Below, in pieces: positions 28,492 through 37,576 of a DNA stretch of 64,000 nt. Origin of the DNA: Pontiellaceae bacterium B12227 (lineage in GTDB: Bacteria > Verrucomicrobiota > Kiritimatiellia > Kiritimatiellales > Pontiellaceae). The stretch covers positions 1 through 64,000 of the forward strand of contig JAROAZ010000005.1 of assembly GCA_029432775.1 (NCBI GenBank). Direction: 5' to 3'. A program made the translations under genes and the position numbers. A model generated the notes under the pieces. It searched no databases. It saw nothing but the letters and a program-made list of their open reading frames with translations, and was not told where the DNA came from. The first letter of the stretch is position 1. Each line of letters starts with the position of its first letter.

Positions 28492-31400
28492 GTGAAGCAT
28501 AGAACCGGAATATTCATGGGATTGTGTCTGATGCTTTCGGCATCCGGTCATGCAGTAAGCTTTACCCGCGATTCCGGGGATACCAGTTGGACGAATCTGG
28601 GTCAGTGGAATGACAATTCCTCGGGCAGTTATCAGAACTCGACAAACTTCCCAATGTCAGGAGATACCATCCTGCTGAATGCCGGAAAAACAGTGACCGT
28701 CGACACCAATGCGGCCATAAACACCATGGTGGCGCCGAATGCGACCTCGGATGCTTTTGTGGAATTGGTGTCCGGCGGGACCCTGACAGCAAGCAGTTTT
28801 CGCGTCGGCAATTCGTCGCAGGCCGGAAACGGAACGGTGAACCATTTCGCAGGATCGCTGGTGGCCACAACGCTTTCACTCCGGCCGACGGGTACCAAGA
28901 CGGGCACCTACAACCTTTTCAGTGGAACCGTTTCGGCAACCAATCTTGAAATAGGTAATTCCGCCACGAGCGCCACGGGAACCTCAACGTTTGTCCAGTC
29001 CGGCGGAACGGTGACCTCACCTGATATTGACATTGGCGCCTCAGGAATTGGTGAGTACAAGATTTCCGGTGGAACTTTGAATGGAACAGGCACACTGGAT
29101 ATCAACGCCACCGGCCGATTCGAAGTTGCTGGATCCTCTGCCGCTATTTCAGCAGGCGCGCTGGATACGCAAGCGGGCAGTGAACTTGTGTTTGCCCTCG
29201 ATGCCGCAGGTGTCAGTGCCGTGCAGGTCAGTGGAAATGCGGATCTTACCGGTGCATCCATTGCGGTGGACGGATCATCGTATTGGGGCGGGGCAACCAA
29301 TTTCACGTTGCTGGATGCAGGATCGCTGGTTTCCATGGCGGGCTCGGTATCCATCACCGGTCTGGTGAGCGCCTCCGTTTCGCAGGTTGGCGACAGCGTG
29401 GTGTTGAACGTAGTTGAATCAAAAACCGCGTCCGTTTTTGAAAACACGACCGGCGACGGCTTATGGAACACGCCGGGGAACTGGAATCCGGTTGGGGTGC
29501 CGTCCGGCGCGGTGCTGGCACGCATTGCCGACGGTCTGAGCGCAACCATCGCCACCAATCCGCCTGCGGTTGCCGGCATCATTGTTGGCGATCACGCCAC
29601 GCTGGCCCTCCAGGCGAAACTCACGGTTCCCGAGCTCCGCTTCGAAACTGACAGTGCCCTGAAACTCGATTTGTCAGCACTTGGACTTTCCGCTCTGACC
29701 GTCAGCTCAGGCCTGATTTTGGATTCAACGACACAAATCATCATCGATGCCACGGATTACGAAGGGCTCGACGGCTATTTTCCGCTGGTGCTGGCTGAAG
29801 GGCTTACCGGCCACTTTACCAATCAGGTTTCTTTCACTGGTTTTAATGAACGGGAGCCTGCTGCGATTGTTGAAGACGACGGCCTGTGGCTGCGTGTGAT
29901 CGCCATGCCGTCGCTTTCCGAACGGCTCTGTTCGCTGGTACCGGAGAGCCGGGTTGCCGCAGATTATTCCAATACCACCTTTTCGGTTACGCGGAAGTAC
30001 GATCCCTCCGGCTCGGCCTGGAGTGTTTCGTTCGATGAAGCGCATGTACTGGATACGACTCTGATTCAAACCGCCGCGCACGCCAACCAGTCGTGGGAAC
30101 TACGCACCGGACGCGGCGGCTTTATCTATTCGCTCCGAACCGGTGGGCTTGGCGAAACCGTGCCGCCGTCGTGGCGCAGCACGCAGGATGCCTCGCCGTG
30201 GAACGACGAAGTGTGGCAGGGCGTGGCTGTGGGGCCGTTGAACAATCCGCCGGATAGCCGCTATTTTATGCACCAGTCCGGAGTTTACCTTCTTAGGGAT
30301 CCTGTCCTGACCAAGCCGTTCTATTCTCCGCAGGTGGCTTCGTATCTCGATGAAGCCAACCGCAGCTTCACCACCGTCAACTGGACGCCGCAGGCGCATG
30401 TGAATATCTATGTAGATGAAGATCCTTCCAATGATTGGAAGTCCTACCTGCTCTGCTATACCCGCTACCGCGATTTGGGGCAGGGCGTGATCGAGGTCAT
30501 GATGGGCTACTACAATTATGGTCCCGATCTGCTCGACTGGTTCAACATGCCGTGGGGCGGTGTGCGACGCACCAGTACCGAATATGCATTCACCTCCGAA
30601 CCCGGCGGCACCACCTGGCGGGTGCCGATCACAAACAGCTGGGGTTCCAGCGAAGATTTTGACGAGACGGGCGGTTGGCAGGGATTCTGCAATACCTCCA
30701 ACGGAGTAACCCCGGCGCTCGCGTTTGTATTCGGGCAGGATGTCGTTCCGCGGCTCCCGGGTCAGAAATCGGACAGTTGGTTCCGCACCGGCTATGCCGG
30801 TGGAAAGCACCAATACAAGCCGACTGAAACCGATTGGCGCAACTATCTTGTTTCGACTGCCGTCCGCCGCTACAATCTGCCGCAAGGCAACGGTATTTGG
30901 TCTACGCATTTTTATGTGCTGGGCGACGACATGCAGGATCTCTCCGATCGCATCCAGACGCGCGGGCTGATCGGTGCCGACCTCGCCGCATTCAACTATA
31001 CCGAATCCAACACCCCGCTGGTGGCCTACAGCGTTTCTGGCAATGGCAGCAGTTTCCAATGTCTGGAAAACGGAAGCTCGCCGGACTTTTTCCTCTATGC
31101 GCATCCGGTCAGCGGCAGCTTCCCGATCTTTGAGATCATCGAAGACGATGGATCGCGCTACCTGACGTGGAATCCCTATGCCAACGGTATCGTCAAGCCC
31201 TACGACGGTACGATGGCCGGCCTGCGTCTGCTTGGTTTCGCCATGCCCTCCGCCGGAACTAACGGCACCTATGCCGCGCTGGACGGACTGCTTCCCTCGG
31301 AAAACTATCTGCCCGACGGCGAAACGCTCTTCGCCCGCACCGCCACGCCGATCGAAACCTGGCGCGTGGAATATTTCGGCTTTGCCGATGATGCCGCTGA

Positions 31401-31758
31401 CGGTGCCAACAGCGCCAACCCCGACGGCGATTCGGCCAACAACCTTTGGGAATATGGCTTGGGCGGCAATCCGACCAATGCTGCGGATATCGGTTATGTT
31501 GCAACTGCTGGAACCCTCGATGAAGACGGAACGAATTTTATGGAATATGTCTATGCCCGACGCATCGGTTCGGAAGCTGAGCTGGACTACAACCTGGAAG
31601 CTGCCTCCAACCTGGTTTCCAATGATTGGAACACGGCGGAGTATACGGAGCTTCCAATGGCTGGAAGCCTCGACGCCGAATTCGAGGCCGTCACCAACCG
31701 CATCGACACCACCGGAAAAACCAACGAATTTATCCGCCTTAAGATTGAAGCGCTGTAA
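28492..31758 (+). CDS. Large surface protein: beta-helix, unknown 480-residue domain, type-A C-terminal module
   Basis: Protein of 1088 residues starting at GTG, with GGAGAG five bases upstream; this start keeps the signal peptide (MKHRTGIFMGLCLMLSASGHA). Residues about 25-470 are beta-helix repeats with two TSWTNLGQWND / GLWNTPGNWNP entry motifs. Residues about 473-950 form a separate domain I do not recognise, rich in Trp, Tyr and Asp (NQSWELRTGRGGFIYSLRTGG, WNDEVWQGVAVGPLNNPPDSRYF, GYYNYGPDLLDWFNMPWGG). Its aromatic content would suit an enzyme or a glycan-binding domain. Residues 957-1088 are the shared C-terminal module (NPDGDSANNLWEYGLGGNPTNAADIG to TNEFIRLKIEAL). Confidence 0.8.
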   Translation: MKHRTGIFMGLCLMLSASGHAVSFTRDSGDTSWTNLGQWNDNSSGSYQNSTNFPMSGDTILLNAGKTVTVDTNAAINTMVAPNATSDAFVELVSGGTLTASSFRVGNSSQAGNGTVNHFAGSLVATTLSLRPTGTKTGTYNLFSGTVSATNLEIGNSATSATGTSTFVQSGGTVTSPDIDIGASGIGEYKISGGTLNGTGTLDINATGRFEVAGSSAAISAGALDTQAGSELVFALDAAGVSAVQVSGNADLTGASIAVDGSSYWGGATNFTLLDAGSLVSMAGSVSITGLVSASVSQVGDSVVLNVVESKTASVFENTTGDGLWNTPGNWNPVGVPSGAVLARIADGLSATIATNPPAVAGIIVGDHATLALQAKLTVPELRFETDSALKLDLSALGLSALTVSSGLILDSTTQIIIDATDYEGLDGYFPLVLAEGLTGHFTNQVSFTGFNEREPAAIVEDDGLWLRVIAMPSLSERLCSLVPESRVAADYSNTTFSVTRKYDPSGSAWSVSFDEAHVLDTTLIQTAAHANQSWELRTGRGGFIYSLRTGGLGETVPPSWRSTQDASPWNDEVWQGVAVGPLNNPPDSRYFMHQSGVYLLRDPVLTKPFYSPQVASYLDEANRSFTTVNWTPQAHVNIYVDEDPSNDWKSYLLCYTRYRDLGQGVIEVMMGYYNYGPDLLDWFNMPWGGVRRTSTEYAFTSEPGGTTWRVPITNSWGSSEDFDETGGWQGFCNTSNGVTPALAFVFGQDVVPRLPGQKSDSWFRTGYAGGKHQYKPTETDWRNYLVSTAVRRYNLPQGNGIWSTHFYVLGDDMQDLSDRIQTRGLIGADLAAFNYTESNTPLVAYSVSGNGSSFQCLENGSSPDFFLYAHPVSGSFPIFEIIEDDGSRYLTWNPYANGIVKPYDGTMAGLRLLGFAMPSAGTNGTYAALDGLLPSENYLPDGETLFARTATPIETWRVEYFGFADDAADGANSANPDGDSANNLWEYGLGGNPTNAADIGYVATAGTLDEDGTNFMEYVYARRIGSEAELDYNLEAASNLVSNDWNTAEYTELPMAGSLDAEFEAVTNRIDTTGKTNEFIRLKIEAL

Positions 31759-31767
31759 TAATTCCTT

Positions 31768-31795
31768 GGAGTGCGCAGTCAAGCCTGCGCACTCC
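31768..31795 (+). terminator. Strong hairpin after surface-protein gene
   Basis: A perfect 11-base stem (GGAGTGCGCAG with CTGCGCACTCC) encloses a six-base loop, nine bases after the stop. No T-run follows, so termination may be imperfect or the hairpin may protect the 3' end. Confidence 0.6.
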
Positions 31796-31803
31796 ACATG
31801 GTT

Positions 31804-31848
31804 ATCCCGCAAACACACGATAGGCCTGTTTCATGACAGTGATAAACT
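31804..31848 (+). promoter_or_regulatory. Inverted repeat plus -10 hexamer; leaderless promoter
   Basis: ATCCCGCAAACACACGAT (31804-31821) has the left half and AA centre of the 26015 site but a weak right half. TAAACT lies at 31843-31848, and the ATG at 31855 is 12 bases after the start of the hexamer. The distance from repeat start to ATG (51 bases) equals that at 56121/56172. No ribosome site precedes the ATG. Confidence 0.5.
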
Positions 31849-31854
31849 TTCGAG

Positions 31855-32727
31855 ATGAATGTAAAATGGATTATTGTTGCTGCGGGACTGCTCGTCAGTC
31901 TTCCATCCGTCTTCGGGGCGGAAAACCCCGATGCGCAGTGGACGTATAAAACCGTCGGCGAAAAAGACCTGAAGATGGATGTATTCCTGCCGGAAGGGTA
32001 TGAATCGTCTAAGGGGAAGTTTCCAATCATTGTAATTTTCCATGGCGGCAGCTGGCGCGCGGGTACGCCGGATATGCATTATCCGGACTGCGTCTACTGG
32101 AGCAAACGGGGAATGATCGCGGTGTCGGTGGATTACCGGTTGAAAGACCGTGATAACGTGGAAGTGCCACTCGAATGCGTCAAGGATGCGAAATCCGCCG
32201 TCCGCTTTCTTCGGAAAAATGCCGAAAAGTTGAAGGTCGATCCGGAAAAGCTGGTGGTCGCCGGTGGTTCGGCCGGTGGGCAGATGGCCGCCGCGGTAGC
32301 CATGATCGACGGTGCAAACGACGATTGCTACGACCTCGCCATTTCCTGTGTTCCCAACGCGGTCATTCTCTACAACCCGTATTTTAAATGTCAGGCGGAT
32401 TTGTCGCCGCCCAATTTTGTAAAAGCAGGGCTCCCTCCGTTCATCACCTTCCTTGGGAGCAAGGACCCGGCGATCAAGGTCGAGGATCTGGATGCATTTT
32501 ACAACGCGCTCAAGGCGGCTGGCAATGACTCCGAATATTACGTAGGGCAGGGTGGCAAGCATGGCTTCTGCAACGGGCGCAACATATGGAATCCATTTTT
32601 CTATTGGTCGCTTGAGTTGGAGGATGAGTTCCTCGTAAATCATGGCATCCTGACCGGCTCGCATCAGGTGGTTCGGCCAAACGAGGTCTCTCCGCTGGCA
32701 CCGGACGAGTTTGAGTCATATAGATGA
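31855..32727 (+). CDS. Secreted alpha/beta hydrolase (esterase)
   Basis: Esterase of 290 residues with a signal peptide ending at VFGAE. The oxyanion segment reads IIVIFHGGSWRAG, the nucleophile is Ser139 in AGGSAGGQ, and the C-terminal catalytic His is probably in GGKHGFCN. It belongs to the same broad esterase class as the protein at 24803 but lacks EF-hands. Its substrate is probably an acyl group on the glycan. It converges on the response regulator gene, with three bases between the stop codons. The transcript seems leaderless (see 31804). Confidence 0.88.
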   Translation: MNVKWIIVAAGLLVSLPSVFGAENPDAQWTYKTVGEKDLKMDVFLPEGYESSKGKFPIIVIFHGGSWRAGTPDMHYPDCVYWSKRGMIAVSVDYRLKDRDNVEVPLECVKDAKSAVRFLRKNAEKLKVDPEKLVVAGGSAGGQMAAAVAMIDGANDDCYDLAISCVPNAVILYNPYFKCQADLSPPNFVKAGLPPFITFLGSKDPAIKVEDLDAFYNALKAAGNDSEYYVGQGGKHGFCNGRNIWNPFFYWSLELEDEFLVNHGILTGSHQVVRPNEVSPLAPDEFESYR

Positions 32728-32730
32728 GGA

Positions 32731-33396
32731 TTAATCGCTACTCCGAAACAGGCCAAGGCGGTGGGCGCGGTTGATGGCGGCGGGGGCGTTTTGAACCTCA
32801 AGTTTTTCGTAGATCTTGCGGACGTGGTCGGCCACGGTGGTGACGCTGATGCCGAGTTCGGATGCAATCTCCTTCTTTACCTGCCCCTCGCCGAGCAGGG
32901 ACAGGACTTCCATTTCGCGTTCCGAGAGATTTTTTTTAAGAGAGGATTTTTTCGGGCGGTTGCTCATCATATTCAGGATAAAGTTGGCTACTCTGGGGTC
33001 GAGGGATGCCCCGCCATTCATTACGGTCTTGATGCCATCCCTTATGTGGGTGGCCGTGGAGGATTTCAGTAGATAACCCTTTGCACCCAGCGAAATCGCA
33101 TTCAGGATGTCGGCCTCCTTGTCGGACTGGGTGAGGATAACGATTTCTGTGTCGGGGATGGATTGCCTGAAGAAGGGCAGTGCTTCGAGGCCGGAGAGCC
33201 CCGGCAGGTTGAGGTCGAGCAGGATGAGGTCGGGGACATTACGCGTAGACATATCCTGCAGGCTGCGCAACGCGATTTCGGCGGTTCCGAACTGGCTGAT
33301 CAACTCAATCTGTTCCTCATTTTCAAGGGCGCGGGTGATGACTTCCCGGTAACCGGCGTGATCTTCCACGAGCATGACTTTGATTCGTTTTTTCAT
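32731..33396 (-). CDS. LuxR/NarL-type response regulator
   Basis: Cytoplasmic response regulator of 221 residues. The receiver domain shows the acidic pair (VEDH, residues 11-12), phospho-acceptor Asp61 (LILLDLNLPG), Thr89 and Lys111 (GYLLKSS). The C-terminal LuxR helix-turn-helix covers about residues 153-215 (LSEREMEVLSLLGEGQVKKEIASELGISVTTVADHVRKIYEKL). Its start overlaps the stop of the sensor kinase (ATGA on the minus strand), so the pair is translationally coupled. Regulators of this family usually bind inverted repeats as dimers. It is the only transcription factor in the window and so a candidate for the 18-bp repeat; that link is inference. Confidence 0.95.
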   Translation of the reverse strand: MKKRIKVMLVEDHAGYREVITRALENEEQIELISQFGTAEIALRSLQDMSTRNVPDLILLDLNLPGLSGLEALPFFRQSIPDTEIVILTQSDKEADILNAISLGAKGYLLKSSTATHIRDGIKTVMNGGASLDPRVANFILNMMSNRPKKSSLKKNLSEREMEVLSLLGEGQVKKEIASELGISVTTVADHVRKIYEKLEVQNAPAAINRAHRLGLFRSSD

Positions 33397-35345
33397 CCAA
33401 TGACTCCAAACCTGCGGGTTTTAAGTTTCAATATGATGCGGGTGCCGCCCGGTTCTGATTTTTCGGTGGACACCTGTGCGCCCAGCAGGCGGGCGCGGCG
33501 CTTGAGTGAAGCGGGGACATCGCCGGTCAGGCCGTGTCCGTTGTCGGTGATGGCAAGCTGGATCTCTTTGCCGTTGCCGGTTAGCGTGGCAGCGACCCGG
33601 GTGGCACCGGAGTGGCGAATAATGTTGGTAAGGCATTCTTTGTAGAAGAAGAAGAGGTCGATCCGTTTGCGCGGCTTGAGTTCATTGAGATATTCTTCTC
33701 CATCGAAGGAGAGGTCATATTCCAGATCGGCGAGCAGGCGGGCGGCAGAGCGCTGCATCTCTTCGACCAGATCTTCACAAAGTCCTTTGGCTTCCAGCAT
33801 GTTAGTGCAATAGCGGGCGGCAGCGCCGCTTCGTTCGGTAAAGACGCGTGATCGGTCGAGCAGTTCGAGTAGTTCTTCGCGGGAATCAACGGCTTCCCGC
33901 GCGAGGTCACCGAGCATGCCGATCGTGTGCAGGTTGGCACCCAGCTCGTCGTGCAGGTCGGCGGCAAAACGTTCCTTGATTCGGGTTTGCTTCCGCATGT
34001 GGAGGTTGCGGTCAATCAGGATGGTGAATCCGATGCCGGCGGCGAGCAGGGCGGCCAGCCAGCTCATCCGGTGGAGGTTGGCTTTCTGGCGTGCGTAGCG
34101 GTGGTTCAGTTCGGTGAAGACGGCGGGGCGTTCGGCTTCAAGGTCATGACGTCGGGCCAGTTGGTGCAACCAGTTTCGGACGGGTAGGATATCGCCAAAA
34201 AAATTGCGGCCATCGGTTAATGCAGTCAGCGAGCGGGTCGGGTTTTTGATGGATGCCGGAAGGTCGCTGCTTACGGGTTTACCCAGTCCCACATTCCGGC
34301 CATTGGAAAAGAGCTCGATTTCGGCAAAGCCGATACGAAAGGGGGTGGATGTGGAGGCGTCGGACAGGCGTACGTAGCGGCAGGTGGTTTCGGGGATGCG
34401 CCACATCATGATAGGCCCGGTATCGTTGACGCTTTCCAACCGGTTTTCCAACAGCATTTTTGTGTCGGAAAAATCGGGTAGGTTGGCTCCCTCAATTCGC
34501 AGGTGCCGGGGGAGGCCCAGCTCGCCGGCGTGGGCCTGGGGAACGGTATCGGACTGATCGACGGCATGCAGGTGGATGCGTGAGAGGGAAAACTCGCCCT
34601 CTAAATCGATGTCTATGATCGGTTGCAGCCCGTGCGGGCTTACATAGGCGACACTTTGAAGACCCTGGGCGGTATCCATCAGGTAAGGCGTGAGGCCGTC
34701 TACCACAAACCGGGCGTTCCACGAGCTGTCGCCGAGTTCAAAGTGGCTTGATGAGACCTTGACCGGTTGGCGCAGCGCCACGTTTTCTCCACCGCTGAAG
34801 ACCATAACCTCCGAGAGTTGAAATATATTGTTGTTGTCGAAAGCGCGCGCGGAGAGGCGGGTTGCTTCGATCCTTACCCATGATGCCAAGGTGCCTTTGG
34901 CGGGAATCACGAAGGGGGCGATGCGCGGCAGGATGCCCTCGGCGGAACGGTATTCACCCAGCAGGCTGCCGATGCGATCGTGGGCGGTTCCTGTTGTGAT
35001 CCGGAAAACCGCGGGGAAGCCGTCTGCCTGAAATCCATCTTCCGAATCACGCCGGATCGTTGGCACCAGCATGATTTCGTTGATCGGGGTTTCCTTTTCC
35101 AGTTCAATCTCGATCCATTCCGGTTGTTCGGGAGTTTTATGAGGCAGCGAGCGGTAGCCGATGGAGCCAATGCCGCTGCGCAGGCTGTAGTGGGCAAGCT
35201 GGGCGAGTTCGGCGTCGATCTCTGCCAATCGCTGTTCAAGCCGGCTGAGGGATTGTGAAGCGAGCGGCGTTTCCGCATAAGCCCCCTGGGCCGGAAAAAG
35301 CACTATCATCAGAGCTGCAATGCAAATTATGGAAATTCTACTCAT
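33393..35345 (-). CDS. Sensor histidine kinase with discoidin-like periplasmic domains
   Basis: Membrane sensor of 650 residues. I chose the ATG at 35345 because it starts a clear signal peptide (MSRISIICIAALMIVLFPAQGAYA); an upstream ATG at 35405 would add 20 residues. Residues about 31-50 form a short coiled coil. Residues about 55-185 and 187-346 look like two F5/8 type C (discoidin) sandwiches: GENVALRQPVKVSSSHFE, DGLTPYL, CRYVRLSDAST and IGFAEIELFSNGRNV. One membrane helix spans 429-444. The kinase is of the HisKA_3 type with His465 in FAADLHDELGANLHTIG; the ATPase has the N box (Asn574) and ITDNGHGL. Discoidin folds bind sugars, so direct glycan sensing is plausible. Confidence 0.9.
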   Translation of the reverse strand: MSRISIICIAALMIVLFPAQGAYAETPLASQSLSRLEQRLAEIDAELAQLAHYSLRSGIGSIGYRSLPHKTPEQPEWIEIELEKETPINEIMLVPTIRRDSEDGFQADGFPAVFRITTGTAHDRIGSLLGEYRSAEGILPRIAPFVIPAKGTLASWVRIEATRLSARAFDNNNIFQLSEVMVFSGGENVALRQPVKVSSSHFELGDSSWNARFVVDGLTPYLMDTAQGLQSVAYVSPHGLQPIIDIDLEGEFSLSRIHLHAVDQSDTVPQAHAGELGLPRHLRIEGANLPDFSDTKMLLENRLESVNDTGPIMMWRIPETTCRYVRLSDASTSTPFRIGFAEIELFSNGRNVGLGKPVSSDLPASIKNPTRSLTALTDGRNFFGDILPVRNWLHQLARRHDLEAERPAVFTELNHRYARQKANLHRMSWLAALLAAGIGFTILIDRNLHMRKQTRIKERFAADLHDELGANLHTIGMLGDLAREAVDSREELLELLDRSRVFTERSGAAARYCTNMLEAKGLCEDLVEEMQRSAARLLADLEYDLSFDGEEYLNELKPRKRIDLFFFYKECLTNIIRHSGATRVAATLTGNGKEIQLAITDNGHGLTGDVPASLKRRARLLGAQVSTEKSEPGGTRIILKLKTRRFGVIG

Positions 35346-35452
35346 AGTTTCTTTTTGTAGCACGGTTTCGCGGGCCGCCTGAAGGCAGAAGTACAACCCT
35401 TTCATTCATCCATCTCTTACAATCCATAGTGTCAAAATGGAATCAGCCGGAC

Positions 35453-35497
35453 ACCCTCTAAACGGAGGGTATGCAGATTTTCGCGCCTTGGCATAGT
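35453..35497 (+). promoter_or_regulatory. Inverted repeat plus -10 hexamer
   Basis: ACCCTCTAAACGGAGGGT (35453-35470) has six-base arms and an AA centre. CATAGT lies 21 bases further (35492-35497). It sits in the divergent region between the sensor kinase and the surface protein at 35567, so a regulator bound here could act both ways. The ATGCAGA that follows repeats the ATGCAAA seen after the 26015 site. Confidence 0.6.
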
Positions 35498-35566
35498 GCT
35501 GTAGCTAATTGGGAAGGCCAGGAGCTGCCCATACAAGTCAACCACCAGTAAAAAGGAGAAATTAGC

Positions 35567-37489
35567 ATGAAGAACAGTATAAGCATATTTAGCGCTTGTT
35601 TAATTATGGCGGCCTGCAGCGTACAGGCCGGAACGATTCAGGCAAACTTCGGGCACCCGGAGATGGGTGCATTTGCCATCCAGAAAAAAAATAATTCTGC
35701 AACTGCGACGTATAGAAGAGATGGCGGGTCAGCGTATGGCGGGCAGAGCTTTAAGGTGGATGCCGAGACCACGTTGCGGGCCGTCACGTTTCAGAAACAG
35801 GCCACAACAACGTACTCGGGGTCACCGAGCGAGATTTGGTTGTTTGTGGGTGAATATACCAATGGTGTGATCGCCTCCACCAATCTGCTGGATACCTTTG
35901 ATGTGACGGGGTCCACCCTGACGAATGCCCATTATTATTCGCTCAATTTGGATGCTGATCTAGTGCTGAGTCCCGGCACCTATACCTATCAGATTTGGTT
36001 TGCCCAAGCCAATGAGTCGCATGCGTTGACGATGAAAACCGGTACCGCTACCACCTACACGAATGGGACCTTTTTTTATCAGCCAAATGCGGTTGATTTT
36101 CCGAAACCATCCTATACAGAGAGCTCTGCGGTGGGCACAGATTATACCTTCGGACTGCATAGTGAGGTCGTCGGGGTCATTCCGACCGTGGTTAATTTGA
36201 GCTCTGAAGAGATCACCATGGATTTTACGGTAGATCTCGATGAGAAGGCTGGAAATACCTCGATCGGTTATTCGACCGTGAGTGGATCGAATGTGGTGGT
36301 CTCTTCTATTATGTTTAGCGATGAAACGCATGCGAACGCATTCACAAATCTAACCGCCTTGCCACTTGTATTGACGACGCCGCTTCCGACGACCACTCCG
36401 CTTGAGTTTAAGTTTGATAATACGATTGCCGGTTTGGCCGTTGATGAAATGGCCACGGCCACCGCCACGATCGATTGGTACGAAGAGGGCGGCACGAATG
36501 GTCAATTCATTGTATCTCTCTCGGCGTTGGCCCTTGAAGTGTTGCCTTCGAGCTCAATTACGAATACGGGAAGTGCGTTCCCGACCAATGATATTGTGTT
36601 GAGTCAGGAAATATTGAGTACGGATGGGGCATCGTTTATCAAGGACACCTTGGGCGGTGGACAAACTTTTACTCTGGATGCGAATAAAACGATTAGCGGG
36701 TTCACGTTCTATGTTAAAAATGGAGCGACGCTCGATGACACAGAGCATTCTCTGAAAGTCTGGGTAGGCGAAATGAACGGTACGACCGCAGGGGAAACGA
36801 TTCTGGAATCGAGCATTGATGTTTCCGGTCATTCTTTGGCCAGCGGTTCTTATCAGCGCATTGATTTTACTGAAGAGTTGAATCTTTCGGAAGGAAGCTA
36901 TGGTGTGCAACTGGCCTGGGGAGAGGGTGCTGTAGGCATCCGTCTTGGTAACTCGGCCACGAATGTGTATGACGGCGGAACGGGGCAACGTTTTGGTTAT
37001 AGCGGGACGCTTCCTGTTAACGGCGGAGCGTTTGCCTGGGATTACGTCTTTGCGCTGCATGGTGTAGACGGTCCGGATGGGTATGACGCCTGGTTACTTG
37101 ATTATGACCTCGGTGCTGAGTCTGGGAAGACCGATAATCCGGACGGCGATGCCTATAATAACCTTTATGAGTATGCCTTCGGTGGTAACCCGACCAACGC
37201 GGCAGACATTGGGTATATGAATCCGCTCGGATACAGCTTACTCGAGGATGGTTCAACGTACTGGTTTGAGTATGTCTACGCCCGTCGAATTGCAGCGACC
37301 AATGAGCTGGTCTACTCTTTAGAGATGGCTACCGATCTGGTTGCTTCGAACTGGGCCGCTCGCGCTTATACAGAACTCCCTGAAGCCGGGGTTGTTGAGG
37401 ACGATGCCGATTTCGAAACCGTCACCAACCGCATCGATACCACCGGGCAGAACGTAGAGTTCATCCGCGTGGATGTTGAAGAGCTGTAA
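35567..37489 (+). CDS. Surface protein with two jelly-roll domains and type-A C-terminal module
   Basis: Protein of 640 residues with a signal peptide (MKNSISIFSACLIMAACSVQAG). Two related beta domains are visible. The first runs about residues 40-195 (GGQSFKVDAETTLRAVTFQ, IWLFVGEYTNG, LVLSPGTYTYQIWFAQ). The second runs about 345-495 (GGQTFTLDANKTISGFTFYV, LKVWVGEMNG, LNLSEGSYGVQLAWGEG). An Ig-like domain lies between them. The same jelly-roll occurs once in the sulfatase fusion at 56172. Residues about 510-640 are the shared C-terminal module. The repeated domain may bind glycans. AAAGGAG is a good ribosome site. No catalytic motif is seen. Confidence 0.8.
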   Translation: MKNSISIFSACLIMAACSVQAGTIQANFGHPEMGAFAIQKKNNSATATYRRDGGSAYGGQSFKVDAETTLRAVTFQKQATTTYSGSPSEIWLFVGEYTNGVIASTNLLDTFDVTGSTLTNAHYYSLNLDADLVLSPGTYTYQIWFAQANESHALTMKTGTATTYTNGTFFYQPNAVDFPKPSYTESSAVGTDYTFGLHSEVVGVIPTVVNLSSEEITMDFTVDLDEKAGNTSIGYSTVSGSNVVVSSIMFSDETHANAFTNLTALPLVLTTPLPTTTPLEFKFDNTIAGLAVDEMATATATIDWYEEGGTNGQFIVSLSALALEVLPSSSITNTGSAFPTNDIVLSQEILSTDGASFIKDTLGGGQTFTLDANKTISGFTFYVKNGATLDDTEHSLKVWVGEMNGTTAGETILESSIDVSGHSLASGSYQRIDFTEELNLSEGSYGVQLAWGEGAVGIRLGNSATNVYDGGTGQRFGYSGTLPVNGGAFAWDYVFALHGVDGPDGYDAWLLDYDLGAESGKTDNPDGDAYNNLYEYAFGGNPTNAADIGYMNPLGYSLLEDGSTYWFEYVYARRIAATNELVYSLEMATDLVASNWAARAYTELPEAGVVEDDADFETVTNRIDTTGQNVEFIRVDVEEL

Positions 37490-37510
37490 AATTGAAACCT
37501 TTCAGTCGAG

Positions 37511-37556
37511 GTGCCCTGAAACGGGCATCTCTATTGTGATTTTGGGGGCGTTGAAT
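37511..37556 (+). promoter_or_regulatory. Possible inverted-repeat promoter or terminator hairpin
   Basis: GTGCCCTGAAACGGGCAT (37511-37528) fits the 18-base pattern with an AA centre, and TTGAAT lies at 37551-37556. Flanking bases extend the stem (GAGGTGCCC with GGGCATCTC). It starts 21 bases after the preceding stop, so a terminator role is equally possible, although no T-run follows. Confidence 0.35.
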
Positions 37557-37576
37557 GCCCTTAATAAAGGAGAATA

